Of a stretch of DNA of 64,000 nt, positions 34,372-42,705 are shown piece after piece; the first letter of the stretch is position 1; each line of letters opens with the position of its first letter. The stretch spans positions 124,001 to 188,000 of the forward strand of contig NZ_CP083757.1 of NCBI RefSeq assembly GCF_020149935.1, given 5' to 3'. Under the pieces are notes generated by a model, which saw only the letters and a program-made list of their open reading frames with translations, had not been told where the DNA came from and made no database searches. The position numbers and the translations under genes were made by a program. This stretch comes from Marinilongibacter aquaticus. Lineage in GTDB: Bacteria > Bacteroidota > Bacteroidia > Cytophagales > Spirosomataceae.

Positions 34372-35808
34372 TTAAAAAACTTGTCTTAATATGGGTAAAC
34401 TCATGCAGTGCGATCCGCCACGTGCTCGGGAAAGCTCGGCAGATGGGAGTAAAATTATGGTATCTTCTACATCTTCCGCTTTGATATGCCCAGCTTCAAA
34501 ATCCTTGATCAATTCGGTGGCCAATTTGATTTTGAATCCTGCTTCCTCAAAGGCCTCAGAGGTTTTGTCGTTCCGATCATAGCCAATGGCCACACCCTCT
34601 TTCAACACGAGCAGATTGCAAGAGTCTGTCCACTGCTCTCTGGCTCCATAAGGAAATTCGCCATTGCCCGAATAAATGAAAACGGTCTCTTCTTCGACCT
34701 GAAGGTCGTGTTTTGAAATGTCGGTGAGCAAATCTTCAAGATTTTCGAAGCTCCGGCTCTTCTCTTTACCTTGTTCAATGTAAAATTGCTTGATCACCAA
34801 TTCTTCCACATTCTCTTTTTGGCCTAAGGCCTCCCATATTTTCTCTTTGCGTTGCCTTTCGGCCGCACGGCCCAAACTGCCCAAAAGCACCCATACGTTA
34901 CGTTTGATCTGCGTAAATATCGTATCGATGTGCATATAATCTCGCTTTGCAGGAATTTTGATCATGGTCACTTTTTCCACCACTTTGTGGGCAAATAGTT
35001 TTCGCATGGCTTGGCGGGCGGCTTCGAGGCTTGTTCTCTCGCTTATTCCAATCAAAAGGTGTTTCGGGGCAACCATCATCACATCGCCACCTTCTAGCGT
35101 TTCCTGTCGAGCAAACTGCTCTTCTTCGGGTAAAAGAAAATGTTCTTCATTTTCTTCTATTTCGATAATACGGTCATTCAACTCGGCAAAAACAGGATGA
35201 TTGAAAAAGACATATTTGGCCAAAAGCGATTCTCGACTTCGGGCGAGCTTCGCAGGCTTGTTGAGCAAAAGGTAATCATTGACGACAATGCCAATATCTC
35301 GCGTGAAAATGAGATTGGGGATAGGCGGGAAGAACATTTCGCCGCTGTAGGTAATGCCCGTGATTAAGGTATTGGTCAGTTCGTCGACAGACATTTTCAT
35401 GAAGTGCCGCATTTCTTGATACGAACATTCTTCGATAGCCGAAACAGCAGAAATCAACTGTATCCTTAAGTCTTTTTCTTGAAGCACGTCATTGAGCAAG
35501 CATTCGAACTCCAACACTTTATCCGAGTTGAAATATTCTGTTTTGCCCGGAATGAAAAAGTTTCGGTTTGCCGCCCCTATTTTGGCCAATGGCTTGTTCG
35601 CAATTTTTTCGGGATCCAAAAAATACAATAAAAGTCGAGCGTAATTGTCGTACTCGTTTTTTCGCATGGTTTGCAGGTGCACAATGTCCTCAAAGAGCCA
35701 ATCTTGAGCTTTTGAGGGCACCACTTTGCCCAAACCGCTGTCGGGACTATGGATAATCAAGCGTTTCAGTTTACCTACTTCATTGTTTACAAAAACTTCC
35801 ATAGACAT
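34372..35808 (-). CDS. Arginine deiminase family protein
   Basis: A 478-residue enzyme of the guanidino-group hydrolase fold. Conserved parts are IHSPDSGLGKV at the N-terminus, IFTRDIGIVVND, LEGGDVMMVAPKHLLIGISERTS, MHIDTIFTQI with the catalytic His region, and RGGSHCMSLPILRQVF with catalytic Cys468. It is about 60-70 residues longer than classical ArcA. Expected reaction: arginine to citrulline and ammonia. It is the first gene of an operon with ctlX (3-base gap). Whether it is a true arginine deiminase or a relative with another guanidino substrate cannot be decided here. Confidence 0.85.
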   Translation of the reverse strand: MSMEVFVNNEVGKLKRLIIHSPDSGLGKVVPSKAQDWLFEDIVHLQTMRKNEYDNYARLLLYFLDPEKIANKPLAKIGAANRNFFIPGKTEYFNSDKVLEFECLLNDVLQEKDLRIQLISAVSAIEECSYQEMRHFMKMSVDELTNTLITGITYSGEMFFPPIPNLIFTRDIGIVVNDYLLLNKPAKLARSRESLLAKYVFFNHPVFAELNDRIIEIEENEEHFLLPEEEQFARQETLEGGDVMMVAPKHLLIGISERTSLEAARQAMRKLFAHKVVEKVTMIKIPAKRDYMHIDTIFTQIKRNVWVLLGSLGRAAERQRKEKIWEALGQKENVEELVIKQFYIEQGKEKSRSFENLEDLLTDISKHDLQVEEETVFIYSGNGEFPYGAREQWTDSCNLLVLKEGVAIGYDRNDKTSEAFEEAGFKIKLATELIKDFEAGHIKAEDVEDTIILLPSAELSRARGGSHCMSLPILRQVF

Positions 35809-35937
35809 ATTTTTTGTTTAGGGCAAAGCTAAAGAATTGTCCTTCAAAAGGCTTTGAAACGCGTACTTTTTCAGAAATTTGGAACATACTCAGTCTAAAT
35901 AAGGTTTAAGGTTAAATAACAAGAGCTACAATTTGCG

Positions 35938-35945
35938 TATATTTG
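35938..35945 (+). promoter_or_regulatory. -7 promoter element of the suf operon
   Basis: TATATTTG fits TANNTTTG and lies 31 bases before the sufC ATG, in the divergent region between sufC and the arginine deiminase gene. The -33 box is not clear. Confidence 0.5.
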
Positions 35946-35976
35946 CAGCCCAATTTAATATAATAAATAGTTTAAA

Positions 35977-36744
35977 ATGCTGAAAATCAGTAATTTACAC
36001 GCTGGAGTTGAAGAGAAGGAGATTTTGAGAGGTATAAATCTTGAAGTAAAACCGGGTGAAGTACACGCCATAATGGGGCCAAACGGTTCGGGCAAAAGTA
36101 CTTTGGCTTCTGTTTTGGCCGGACGCGAGGATTTCGAAGTAACGAGCGGATCGGTGGAATACTCAGGAAAAGATTTGCTTGAGCTAGCTCCCGAAGAAAG
36201 AGCCGCAGAAGGTATTTTCTTGGCTTTTCAATATCCTGTGGAAATTCCCGGAGTAACCACCATCAATTTTCTGAAAACGGCTTTGAATCAGATTCGCAAG
36301 TATAAAGGCGAAGAAGCATTGGATGCCGCACAGTTTTTGAAGTTGATGAAACAAAAGGCCAAAACCGTGAAAATCGATGACCAATTGCTTCGTCGTTCTT
36401 TGAACGAAGGCTTTTCTGGTGGAGAGAAAAAACGGAACGAGATTTTCCAAATGGCCATGTTGGAGCCCAAATTGGGGATTTTGGACGAAACAGACTCTGG
36501 TTTGGATATCGATGCTCTGCGTATCGTAGCCGATGGCGTAAATCAATTGAAAGACAAAGAGCGTTCGTTTATCGTGGTTACACACTACCAAAGATTGCTC
36601 GATTATATTGTACCCGATTTTGTGCACGTATTGTACAAAGGCCGAATCGTGAAGTCTGGAACTCGCGAACTGGCTCTTGAATTGGAAGAAAAAGGATACG
36701 ATTGGATCAAAGCAGAGGCCGATGCCGCAGAATCGGTGGCTTAA
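35977..36744 (+). CDS. sufC: Fe-S cluster assembly ATPase SufC
   Basis: A 255-residue ABC-type ATPase that drives the SufBCD scaffold in Fe-S cluster assembly in the cytoplasm. Walker A GPNGSGKST (34-42), the family-specific ABC signature FSGGEKKRNEI near residue 147, Walker B LGILDETDSGLDID and the H-loop VVTHYQRLL are all present. Length is normal for SufC. It is the first gene of the operon, with sufD 15 bases downstream. Unusually, sufB is not upstream: the neighbouring gene is the divergent arginine deiminase. Confidence 0.97.
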   Translation: MLKISNLHAGVEEKEILRGINLEVKPGEVHAIMGPNGSGKSTLASVLAGREDFEVTSGSVEYSGKDLLELAPEERAAEGIFLAFQYPVEIPGVTTINFLKTALNQIRKYKGEEALDAAQFLKLMKQKAKTVKIDDQLLRRSLNEGFSGGEKKRNEIFQMAMLEPKLGILDETDSGLDIDALRIVADGVNQLKDKERSFIVVTHYQRLLDYIVPDFVHVLYKGRIVKSGTRELALELEEKGYDWIKAEADAAESVA

Positions 36745-36759
36745 AAGCATAAATAATTG

Positions 36760-38067
36760 ATGTCAGAAAAGAACTTACAGTCCCAGATCGAATCTGAATT
36801 CAAGGCCCTGGAGTCCAGCTTAAATGGCCAGGCTCAAGAATCCTTCAATCAAAGGAGAATTCAGGCTATTTCGAATTTCAAATCGCTGGGAATACCTACA
36901 ACAAAACACGAAGAGTGGAAATACAGCAACCTACGCTCTTTGGCCAAACAGGAATTCAATTTCCATCCAAAAAGTGATATTTCGGCCGAAGAGCTAGACA
37001 GTTTCCATCTGCCCGAATTGGAAGGCATTGTGCTGTACTTCATCAATGGAGTTTATCATCCCGAATTCTCTACATTGGATCAGGCCGAAGGCAAGGTGCA
37101 AGTCATGACCTTCCAGCAGGCTCAGAAAGAAAATCCGGAATTGCTCAATACCCATTACGGAAAATATTCGGACAATGAAACCGAGGCATTCACGGCCATG
37201 AATACGGCTTTGGCCAACGACGGGATCATTGTACATGTGCCCGACAACGTGGAAGTGGAATTGCCCATTATTCTGCGAATGGTATCGGATACCCGCGAAG
37301 AGCAAGTGGCGGCTGTCATTCGCAATTTGGTGATTGTGGGAAAACAAGCGAAAGTGAAAATTGCCGAATCGTACCGTTCTTTTGGCGATAAGGCGTCTTT
37401 TGTGAACACACTCACCGAAGTGATGGTCAGCGAAGAGGCTCACGTCGATTATTATAAAGTACAAGACGAAAGCGACCTCAACTATCATGTGGGTACAACC
37501 AATGTATATCAGAAAGACAAGAGTTATTTCTATTCGGCCACTGTGACAATAAACGGTGGTTTCGTACGGAATAATTTGAATTTGACATTGGACGGAGAAT
37601 ACATCGATAGTTACATGTACGGATTGTACGTGCCGAACGAAAACCAGCATGTAGACAACCATACCGTGGCCGATCACCGCAAACCGAATTCGATTTCGAA
37701 TGAACTTTACAAAGGGATTTTGATGGACAGTTCGACTGGTGTTTTCAACGGAAAGATTTTTGTGCGTGAAGATGCTCAGAAAACAAATGCCTATCAGAAT
37801 TGCCGAAATGTAGTGACTTCGGATAAGGCGACCATGAACACCAAACCTCAACTCGAGATCTGGGCCGATGATGTGAAATGCTCGCACGGAACCACGACAG
37901 GTAAGTTGAACGACGAAGCCATTTTCTATATGCGATCGCGTGGTATACCCAAAGAGGAAGCCATCAGGTTGCAATTGTTGGCCTTTGCAGAAGATGTGGT
38001 CTCGCAAATCAAGATTGATAAAGTCCGCGAATTTTTAGCAGGAAGAATTAAAGCAAAGCTGGGTTGA
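36760..38067 (+). CDS. sufD: Fe-S cluster assembly protein SufD
   Basis: A 435-residue SufD, partner of SufB and SufC in the scaffold. ATG 36760 is preferred over a TTG one codon earlier. N-terminal helices include the TTKHEEWKYSNLRSLAKQEF segment typical of SufD; the central beta-helix carries NVEVELPIILRMVSD and HVDYYKVQDESDLNYHVGT; the C-terminal part has the conserved GKIFVREDAQKTNAYQNCRN and CSHGTTTGKLNDEAIFYMRSRG. Its stop codon lies within the loop of the terminator at 38055-38081, so transcription of sufC-sufD probably ends here and sufS is expressed from elsewhere. Confidence 0.96.
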   Translation: MSEKNLQSQIESEFKALESSLNGQAQESFNQRRIQAISNFKSLGIPTTKHEEWKYSNLRSLAKQEFNFHPKSDISAEELDSFHLPELEGIVLYFINGVYHPEFSTLDQAEGKVQVMTFQQAQKENPELLNTHYGKYSDNETEAFTAMNTALANDGIIVHVPDNVEVELPIILRMVSDTREEQVAAVIRNLVIVGKQAKVKIAESYRSFGDKASFVNTLTEVMVSEEAHVDYYKVQDESDLNYHVGTTNVYQKDKSYFYSATVTINGGFVRNNLNLTLDGEYIDSYMYGLYVPNENQHVDNHTVADHRKPNSISNELYKGILMDSSTGVFNGKIFVREDAQKTNAYQNCRNVVTSDKATMNTKPQLEIWADDVKCSHGTTTGKLNDEAIFYMRSRGIPKEEAIRLQLLAFAEDVVSQIKIDKVREFLAGRIKAKLG

Positions 38068-38081
38068 TCCCAGCTTTTTCT
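38055..38081 (+). terminator. Terminator overlapping the sufD stop codon
   Basis: A 9-bp perfect stem (AAAGCTGGG with CCCAGCTTT) with loop TTGAT that contains the TGA stop (38065-38067), followed by TTCTTT. Confidence 0.8.
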
Positions 38082-38128
38082 TTAGCTCAAAAGCCAAAAT
38101 GTGGCGGCAAGATTTTCAAACAATTGAT

Positions 38129-38136
38129 TACCTTTG
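38129..38136 (+). promoter_or_regulatory. -7 promoter element for the DUF1080 gene
   Basis: TACCTTTG fits TANNTTTG and lies 31 bases before the ATG at 38168, after the sufD terminator. It supports independent transcription of the inserted gene. Confidence 0.45.
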
Positions 38137-38167
38137 AGGGTTTGTAAACCTATTTAATATAATCAGA

Positions 38168-38899
38168 ATGCAAAAAGTAATTGTAAGCATCATGGCCATA
38201 GCCTTTTTGGCTTCATGTGGCTCTAACCAATCTGAAGAGAACGCAACGGAAGAAGTAGCAGAAACCGCTCCTGAGTGGGTAGACCTTTTCGATGGCACCT
38301 CTTTCGACAACTGGCACATCTACAACCATCCCGGTGAGCCCGTATCTGGCAAGTGGACTATCGAAGACAAAACGTTGGTGTTCAACCCTGAAGGAGAAAG
38401 CGAGTGGAAAGTAAACGACCTCGTAACCGACAAATCTTTCGAAAATTTCGAATTGATGTTGGAGTGGAATATCCAAGAAGGTGGAAACAGCGGTATTTTT
38501 TATGAAGTACACGAAGACAGCACCTTGCATACGCCGTATTTGAGCTCACCAGAGATTCAGGTTTTGGACGATGAAAACCACCCAGATGCTAAACAAGGAA
38601 AAGACGGAAACCGTATGGCGGGTTCTTTGTACGATATGATCCCTTCTGCTTCAAAAGCAAACCCTGCTGGCGAATGGAACGAAGTGCGTATGGTGAAAAA
38701 GGACAACCATGTAGAAATTTACCAAAACGGTACTTTGGCGGTAGAATATACAGAACGCACACCAGAATGGGATGCCATGGTAGAAGGCAGCAAATTCAAG
38801 GGCTGGGAGCATTTCGGCAAGTACAGCTCAGGCTTGATCGGTTTGCAAGATCACGGCAACGTGGTGAAATTCAGAAACATCAAAGTGAAAGAATTGTAA
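38168..38899 (+). CDS. DUF1080 (3-keto-disaccharide hydrolase-like) lipoprotein
   Basis: A 243-residue lipoprotein with lipobox LASC (Cys17). The mature protein is a jelly-roll domain of the DUF1080/LamG-like fold: WVDLFDGTSFDNWHIYN, WTIEDKTLVFNPEGE, LMLEWNIQEGGNSGIFYEVHED, GEWNEVRMVKKDNHVEIYQNG and GLIGLQDHGNVVKFRNIKVKEL are the classic blocks. Some family members act as 3-keto-glycoside hydrolases; others have no known activity. It sits between sufD and sufS but has its own promoter motif and is closed by a strong hairpin, so it looks like an independent unit inserted in the suf region. Confidence 0.92.
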   Translation: MQKVIVSIMAIAFLASCGSNQSEENATEEVAETAPEWVDLFDGTSFDNWHIYNHPGEPVSGKWTIEDKTLVFNPEGESEWKVNDLVTDKSFENFELMLEWNIQEGGNSGIFYEVHEDSTLHTPYLSSPEIQVLDDENHPDAKQGKDGNRMAGSLYDMIPSASKANPAGEWNEVRMVKKDNHVEIYQNGTLAVEYTERTPEWDAMVEGSKFKGWEHFGKYSSGLIGLQDHGNVVKFRNIKVKEL

Positions 38900-38920
38900 G
38901 ATTCTTTAAACGAGTCATAT

Positions 38921-38958
38921 ACAGGCCGGCACGCCACAGCGTGCCGGCCTGTCCTTTT
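38921..38958 (+). terminator. Strong hairpin after the DUF1080 gene
   Basis: A perfect 14-bp GC-rich stem (ACAGGCCGGCACGC with GCGTGCCGGCCTGT), loop CACA, then CCTTTT. It should isolate sufS from upstream transcription. Confidence 0.75.
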
Positions 38959-38983
38959 AAAAAGGCCCATAAAAGCCAACTTA

Positions 38984-39031
38984 TTTAGAATTTTTCTAAA
39001 CCAAAAAGCAAAAGCCATTGTTTAGCAATGG
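38984..39031. promoter_or_regulatory. Inverted repeats in the sufS leader
   Basis: TTTAGAA-TTT-TTCTAAA (38984-39000) is a perfect palindrome in the short region where the sufS promoter must lie. A second inverted repeat, CCATTG-TTTAG-CAATGG (39015-39031), covers the upstream ATG at 39028 and could form a hairpin in the mRNA. No regulator is recognised. Confidence 0.4.
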
Positions 39032-39051
39032 AGAGAACAAAGGCCATAATT

Positions 39052-40275
39052 ATGCACCAAGATTTTGTTGAGCAGATAAGAAAAGATTTTCCCATTCTGG
39101 AGCAGAAAATAAACGGGAAACCGCTGATTTATTTCGACAACGCGGCCACCACACAAAAGCCCAAACAGGTGATCGATGCTCTTACCGATTACTATTCGGG
39201 TTACAATGCCAATATTCACCGTGGAATACACCATTTGGCCGAAAAGGCTACGTCGGCTTTCGAAGAGACCAGAAAGGCCATTGCTCGATTTTTGAATGCT
39301 GAAAGCAGTGATGAAATTGTATTCACCTACGGCACGACAGACGGCATTAATCTGGTCGCCAACACCTACGGCGAAGCATTTTTGTCTGAGGGCGATGAGA
39401 TAATTATCAGCACGATGGAGCACCACAGCAATATTGTGCCCTGGCAGATGCTTTGCGAGAAAAAGGGTTGTGTGTTGAAAGTAATACCGATGAGTGATGC
39501 AGGAGAGCTTTTGATGGATGAATATGACAAGCTTTTGAGCGAACGAACAAAGATTGTATCGGTTGTGTATGCCTCGAATGCCCTCGGCACGGTCAATCCC
39601 ATTCGCGAAATTATCGAAAAAGCCCATGCATATGGAGCGGTGACTTTGGTGGATGCGGCTCAGGCTACATCGCATATCCGAATCGATGTGCAAGATTTGG
39701 ATGTTGATTTCCTTTGCATGTCGGCCCATAAATTGTACGGGCCCACAGGAATGGGGGCATTGTACGGCAAACGTGCACTGCTCGATAAAATGCCACCTTG
39801 GCGTGGTGGCGGAGAAATGATAAAAGAGGTAACATTTGCCAAAACCACCTACAACGAATTGCCGTATAAGTTTGAAGCGGGCACACCCAATATTGCGGAT
39901 GTTATTGCATTGAAAACCGCCTTGGATTATGTGGAGAACATCGGTTTGGAGAAAATAGCGGCTCACGAGCAGGAACTTCTGGACTATGCTACGGAAAGTT
40001 TGAAAGGTATTTCTGGATTGAAAATTGTGGGCGAAGCGGCGGATAAAGTATCGGTTATTTCTTTTGTAATGGACGGCATTCACCCTCAGGATATTGGCGT
40101 AATTTTGGATCAGCAAGGCATTGCTATCCGTACGGGGCACCATTGTACACAGCCTTTGATGCAGCGATTGGGCATCGTCGGAACTTCCAGAGCCTCCTTT
40201 GCTGTTTACAATACCAAGGCCGAAATTGATGGCTTGGTAGCGGGTTTGCACAAAGCAAAAAAGTTTTTGCTTTAG
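39052..40275 (+). CDS. sufS: Cysteine desulfurase SufS
   Basis: A 407-residue PLP enzyme that takes sulfur from cysteine and passes it to SufE for cluster assembly. ATG 39052 (MHQDFVEQIRKDFPIL) is chosen as it gives the usual SufS N-terminus; an in-frame ATG at 39028 lies inside a hairpin. FDNAATTQKP (28-37), MEHHSN, the SAHK motif with PLP-binding Lys227, and the type II loop RTGHHCTQP with catalytic Cys365 are present. It precedes sufE (17-base gap). A strong hairpin upstream implies its own promoter. Confidence 0.95.
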   Translation: MHQDFVEQIRKDFPILEQKINGKPLIYFDNAATTQKPKQVIDALTDYYSGYNANIHRGIHHLAEKATSAFEETRKAIARFLNAESSDEIVFTYGTTDGINLVANTYGEAFLSEGDEIIISTMEHHSNIVPWQMLCEKKGCVLKVIPMSDAGELLMDEYDKLLSERTKIVSVVYASNALGTVNPIREIIEKAHAYGAVTLVDAAQATSHIRIDVQDLDVDFLCMSAHKLYGPTGMGALYGKRALLDKMPPWRGGGEMIKEVTFAKTTYNELPYKFEAGTPNIADVIALKTALDYVENIGLEKIAAHEQELLDYATESLKGISGLKIVGEAADKVSVISFVMDGIHPQDIGVILDQQGIAIRTGHHCTQPLMQRLGIVGTSRASFAVYNTKAEIDGLVAGLHKAKKFLL

Positions 40276-40292
40276 GAGAAGAGACAAGAAAT

Positions 40293-40721
40293 ATGACAAT
40301 AAACGAGATACAAGACGAGATTATCGAAGATTTTGAACTCTTTGATGACTGGGAAGGCAAATACGAATACATTATCGATTTGGGTAAAAAATTGCCGCCT
40401 TTAGACGAACAGTTCAAAACCGAAGAGAATATTATAAAAGGTTGCCAGTCGGTCGTGTGGTTGCATGCTTTTGAAAAAGATGGCGTGATTCATTTTGTAG
40501 CCGATAGCGAAGCGATAATTGTGAAAGGCTTGGTGAGTTTGCTGACCAAGGTGTTGTCTGAGCAAAAAGCGGAAGACATTTTAAATGCAGATTTGTATTT
40601 TATCGAGAAGGTAGGTTTGGCAGGGCATTTGGCCCAAACACGCTCAAATGGCTTGGCGGCTATGTTGAAGCAAATGAAAACCTATGCCTTGGCGTATACC
40701 AGTAAAGAGCTTAAAGTATAA
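40293..40721 (+). CDS. sufE: Sulfur acceptor protein SufE
   Basis: A 142-residue SufE. It accepts the persulfide from SufS Cys365 and stimulates its activity. The conserved KTEENIIKGCQSVVWLHA holds the acceptor Cys51, and GLAGHLAQTRSNGLAAMLKQMK is the C-terminal family block. It follows sufS by 17 bases and the DUF59 gene starts 4 bases after its stop, so sufS-sufE-DUF59-bacilliredoxin form one operon. Confidence 0.95.
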   Translation: MTINEIQDEIIEDFELFDDWEGKYEYIIDLGKKLPPLDEQFKTEENIIKGCQSVVWLHAFEKDGVIHFVADSEAIIVKGLVSLLTKVLSEQKAEDILNADLYFIEKVGLAGHLAQTRSNGLAAMLKQMKTYALAYTSKELKV

Positions 40722-40725
40722 GAAG

Positions 40726-41043
40726 ATGACGGAAGCGGAATTGGAATTGAAAGATAAAGTAATTGCGGCCATTAAAGAGGTCTATGACCCAGAAATTCCT
40801 GTGGACGTATTCGAGCTTGGCCTCATTTACGAAGTGAAAGTCTTTCCTGTAAACAATGTGTACATTCTCATGACATTGACTTCTCCTTCTTGCCCTTCGG
40901 CTGAGTCGATTCCAAGTGAAATCGAACAAAAGGCCAGAGAAGTAGAAGGAGTGAACGATGTGACAGTAGAATTGACTTTTGATCCACCTTACAGCACGGA
41001 AATGATGTCTGAAGTGGCGAAGTTGGAATTGGGTTTTATGTAA
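40726..41043 (+). CDS. DUF59/MIP18 family Fe-S assembly protein (SufT-like)
   Basis: A 105-residue protein; ATG 40726 lies 4 bases after the sufE stop (the frame is open upstream but only through sufE code). The sequence VIAAIKEVYDPEIPVDVFELGLIYEV with the DPE motif and the LTSPSCPSAESIP Cys-containing loop are typical of the MIP18/DUF59 fold, which helps transfer Fe-S clusters to target enzymes. The suf context makes a SufT-like role very likely. Confidence 0.92.
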   Translation: MTEAELELKDKVIAAIKEVYDPEIPVDVFELGLIYEVKVFPVNNVYILMTLTSPSCPSAESIPSEIEQKAREVEGVNDVTVELTFDPPYSTEMMSEVAKLELGFM

Positions 41044-41070
41044 TTTTGATCAAAATAAACAAGTAGATAT

Positions 41071-41496
41071 ATGTATCCTCCTCAATTGGTGGCTCCGATG
41101 AAAGCGGAATTGACAAACGTGGGTTTCACGGAATTGCTGTCGGCAGCCGATGTAGATAATTTTTTCGATAATCAGAAAGGTACGGCCTTGGTCGTGATCA
41201 ATTCGGTATGCGGTTGTGCCGCTGGAACTTGTCGCCCGGGTGTGGTAGGTGCTTTGCAGCGTTCCGAAGCTCAGCCCGATCAATTGGCTACTGTTTTCGC
41301 TGGTTTTGACACCGAGGCTACGCAGCGTATGCGTGAGTATATTCCCATGCCTCCTTCATCGCCTTCGATTGCACTTTTCAAAGACGGTTCTTTAGCTCAT
41401 TTTGTGGAAAGACACCACATCGAAGGCCGTTCAGCTGAAATGATCGCTCAACATTTGGTGATGGTATTGGACGAACTTTGTGCAGCAGACGCCTAA
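41071..41496 (+). CDS. BrxA/BrxB family bacilliredoxin
   Basis: A 141-residue thioredoxin-fold protein of the YphP/YqiW family. NSVCGCAAGTCRPG carries the Cys47-Gly-Cys49 active site and Cys54. In Firmicutes such proteins remove bacillithiol from oxidised proteins; in Bacteroidota the thiol partner may be bacillithiol too, but this is not shown here. It is the last gene of the sufS operon, where it may protect Fe-S or persulfide cysteines. A strong terminator follows. Confidence 0.93.
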   Translation: MYPPQLVAPMKAELTNVGFTELLSAADVDNFFDNQKGTALVVINSVCGCAAGTCRPGVVGALQRSEAQPDQLATVFAGFDTEATQRMREYIPMPPSSPSIALFKDGSLAHFVERHHIEGRSAEMIAQHLVMVLDELCAADA

Positions 41497-41520
41497 GTAC
41501 GTTTGATTGTATACGAACAG

Positions 41521-41563
41521 AAAGTGAAGGTTTTCATTTAAAATGAAGGTCTTCACTTTTTTT
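41521..41563 (+). terminator. Terminator of the sufS-bacilliredoxin operon
   Basis: The stem AAAGTGAAG/CTTCACTTT with an inner TTCATT/AATGAA helix is followed by seven T. It also separates the convergent hemW gene. Confidence 0.8.
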
Positions 41564-41580
41564 GTTTTCCCACGATGCAG

Positions 41581-42702
41581 TTAGTCAAAGAAAAGCTCGG
41601 AAGCTATGTAATCGGCTTGAAGTTTCCCTTTTCCACTCAGTGTAAGTCGGCCGCTCTTGTTTTGTACCAAACCCTGTTCCTCGAAAAGGAGTAAAGACTT
41701 TTCGAAGGCATTTAAATCGAGCCCGAATTCTTCGAGTTGATATACATTTAGGCCCCATTTTGTTCGCAATTGGGTCATTATCAATTCGTTGGCTCGTTCT
41801 GTACTGCTCAGATTTTCTTGCTCAAAAGGCAATTTGTTTTCAGAAAGTATGTGCTTTATGTAAAGGGCATTGTTGGCCAAATTCCACTGCCTTTGTTTAC
41901 CATTGAAAGAATGGGCAGATGGGCCTATGCCCAGGTAGGGTTCGCCAAACCAATACGAAGTATTGTGCTGTGCATGAAAACCGGGTTTCGAAAAATTGGA
42001 AATTTCGTATTGCTCCAAACCCCACTTTTCGGTTTCGGAAAGGAGCATTTCAAATTGCTTTGCAGAAAGCTCTTCGTCAATGGGCTGCATTTTTTTCTTT
42101 TTCAAACGATGGCCAAAAACTGTTTTTTCTTCGATTGTTAGGCAATAGGCCGAAAGGTGTTTGATGTCAAAAGCCAATGCTTTTTCAAGGTTTTGCTGCC
42201 AAATTTCATGCGATTCCGAAGGGATGCCGTAGATAAGATCGAGACTGAAATTGTCGAAACCTGCGTCTTGAGCTTGTTTGATGCAGTTTTCTGCTTGTTT
42301 TGCATCGTGGCTTCGGTTCATGAATTTCAGCTGCTGGCCGTCGAAACTTTGTATGCCCACGCTGAGACGATTTATACCTGTAGCTTTCCACGTGGCCAAG
42401 GCTTTCGAATCTATATCGTCTGGATTGGCTTCCAGTGTGATTTCCGCATCTGCATCGACCGAATATTGGGTGTGAATGGCCTCAAAAATACGTGCCAATT
42501 CGCCTTTTGTGAGTAGGGAAGGCGTACCTCCACCGAAATAAATACTCTTCAATGGCGAAGCGTTTAAATAATCCTTTTGCATGGCCATTTCCTTGACAAT
42601 GGCCGAAACCATTTCTTCTTTTTTATCCAAAGAAGTGGAGAAATGAAAATCGCAATAGTGACAGGCTTGCTTACAAAATGGAATATGCAGATACAGGTGC
42701 AT
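41581..42702 (-). CDS. hemW: Radical SAM family heme chaperone HemW
   Basis: A 373-residue radical SAM protein that binds heme and delivers it to target proteins. The cluster motif CKQACHYCDF places Cys10, Cys14 and Cys17; Phe after the last Cys rather than a fourth Cys separates HemW from the coproporphyrinogen dehydrogenase HemN. YFGGGTPSLL, LEANPDDI, GINRLSVGIQSFD and DLIYGIP are the usual blocks, and the C-terminal HemN-like domain is present. The methyltransferase gene ends 3 bases before its start, so they are co-transcribed. Confidence 0.94.
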   Translation of the reverse strand: MHLYLHIPFCKQACHYCDFHFSTSLDKKEEMVSAIVKEMAMQKDYLNASPLKSIYFGGGTPSLLTKGELARIFEAIHTQYSVDADAEITLEANPDDIDSKALATWKATGINRLSVGIQSFDGQQLKFMNRSHDAKQAENCIKQAQDAGFDNFSLDLIYGIPSESHEIWQQNLEKALAFDIKHLSAYCLTIEEKTVFGHRLKKKKMQPIDEELSAKQFEMLLSETEKWGLEQYEISNFSKPGFHAQHNTSYWFGEPYLGIGPSAHSFNGKQRQWNLANNALYIKHILSENKLPFEQENLSSTERANELIMTQLRTKWGLNVYQLEEFGLDLNAFEKSLLLFEEQGLVQNKSGRLTLSGKGKLQADYIASELFFD

Positions 42703-42705
42703 GTT

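Noticed and set aside
36994-38007. A 337-codon open frame on the minus strand
   Set aside because: It lies antisense to sufD and reads as low-information His/Ile-rich sequence.
39022-40299. A 425-codon open frame on the minus strand
   Set aside because: It is antisense to sufS, which has all active-site motifs; the opposite frame has no recognisable domain.
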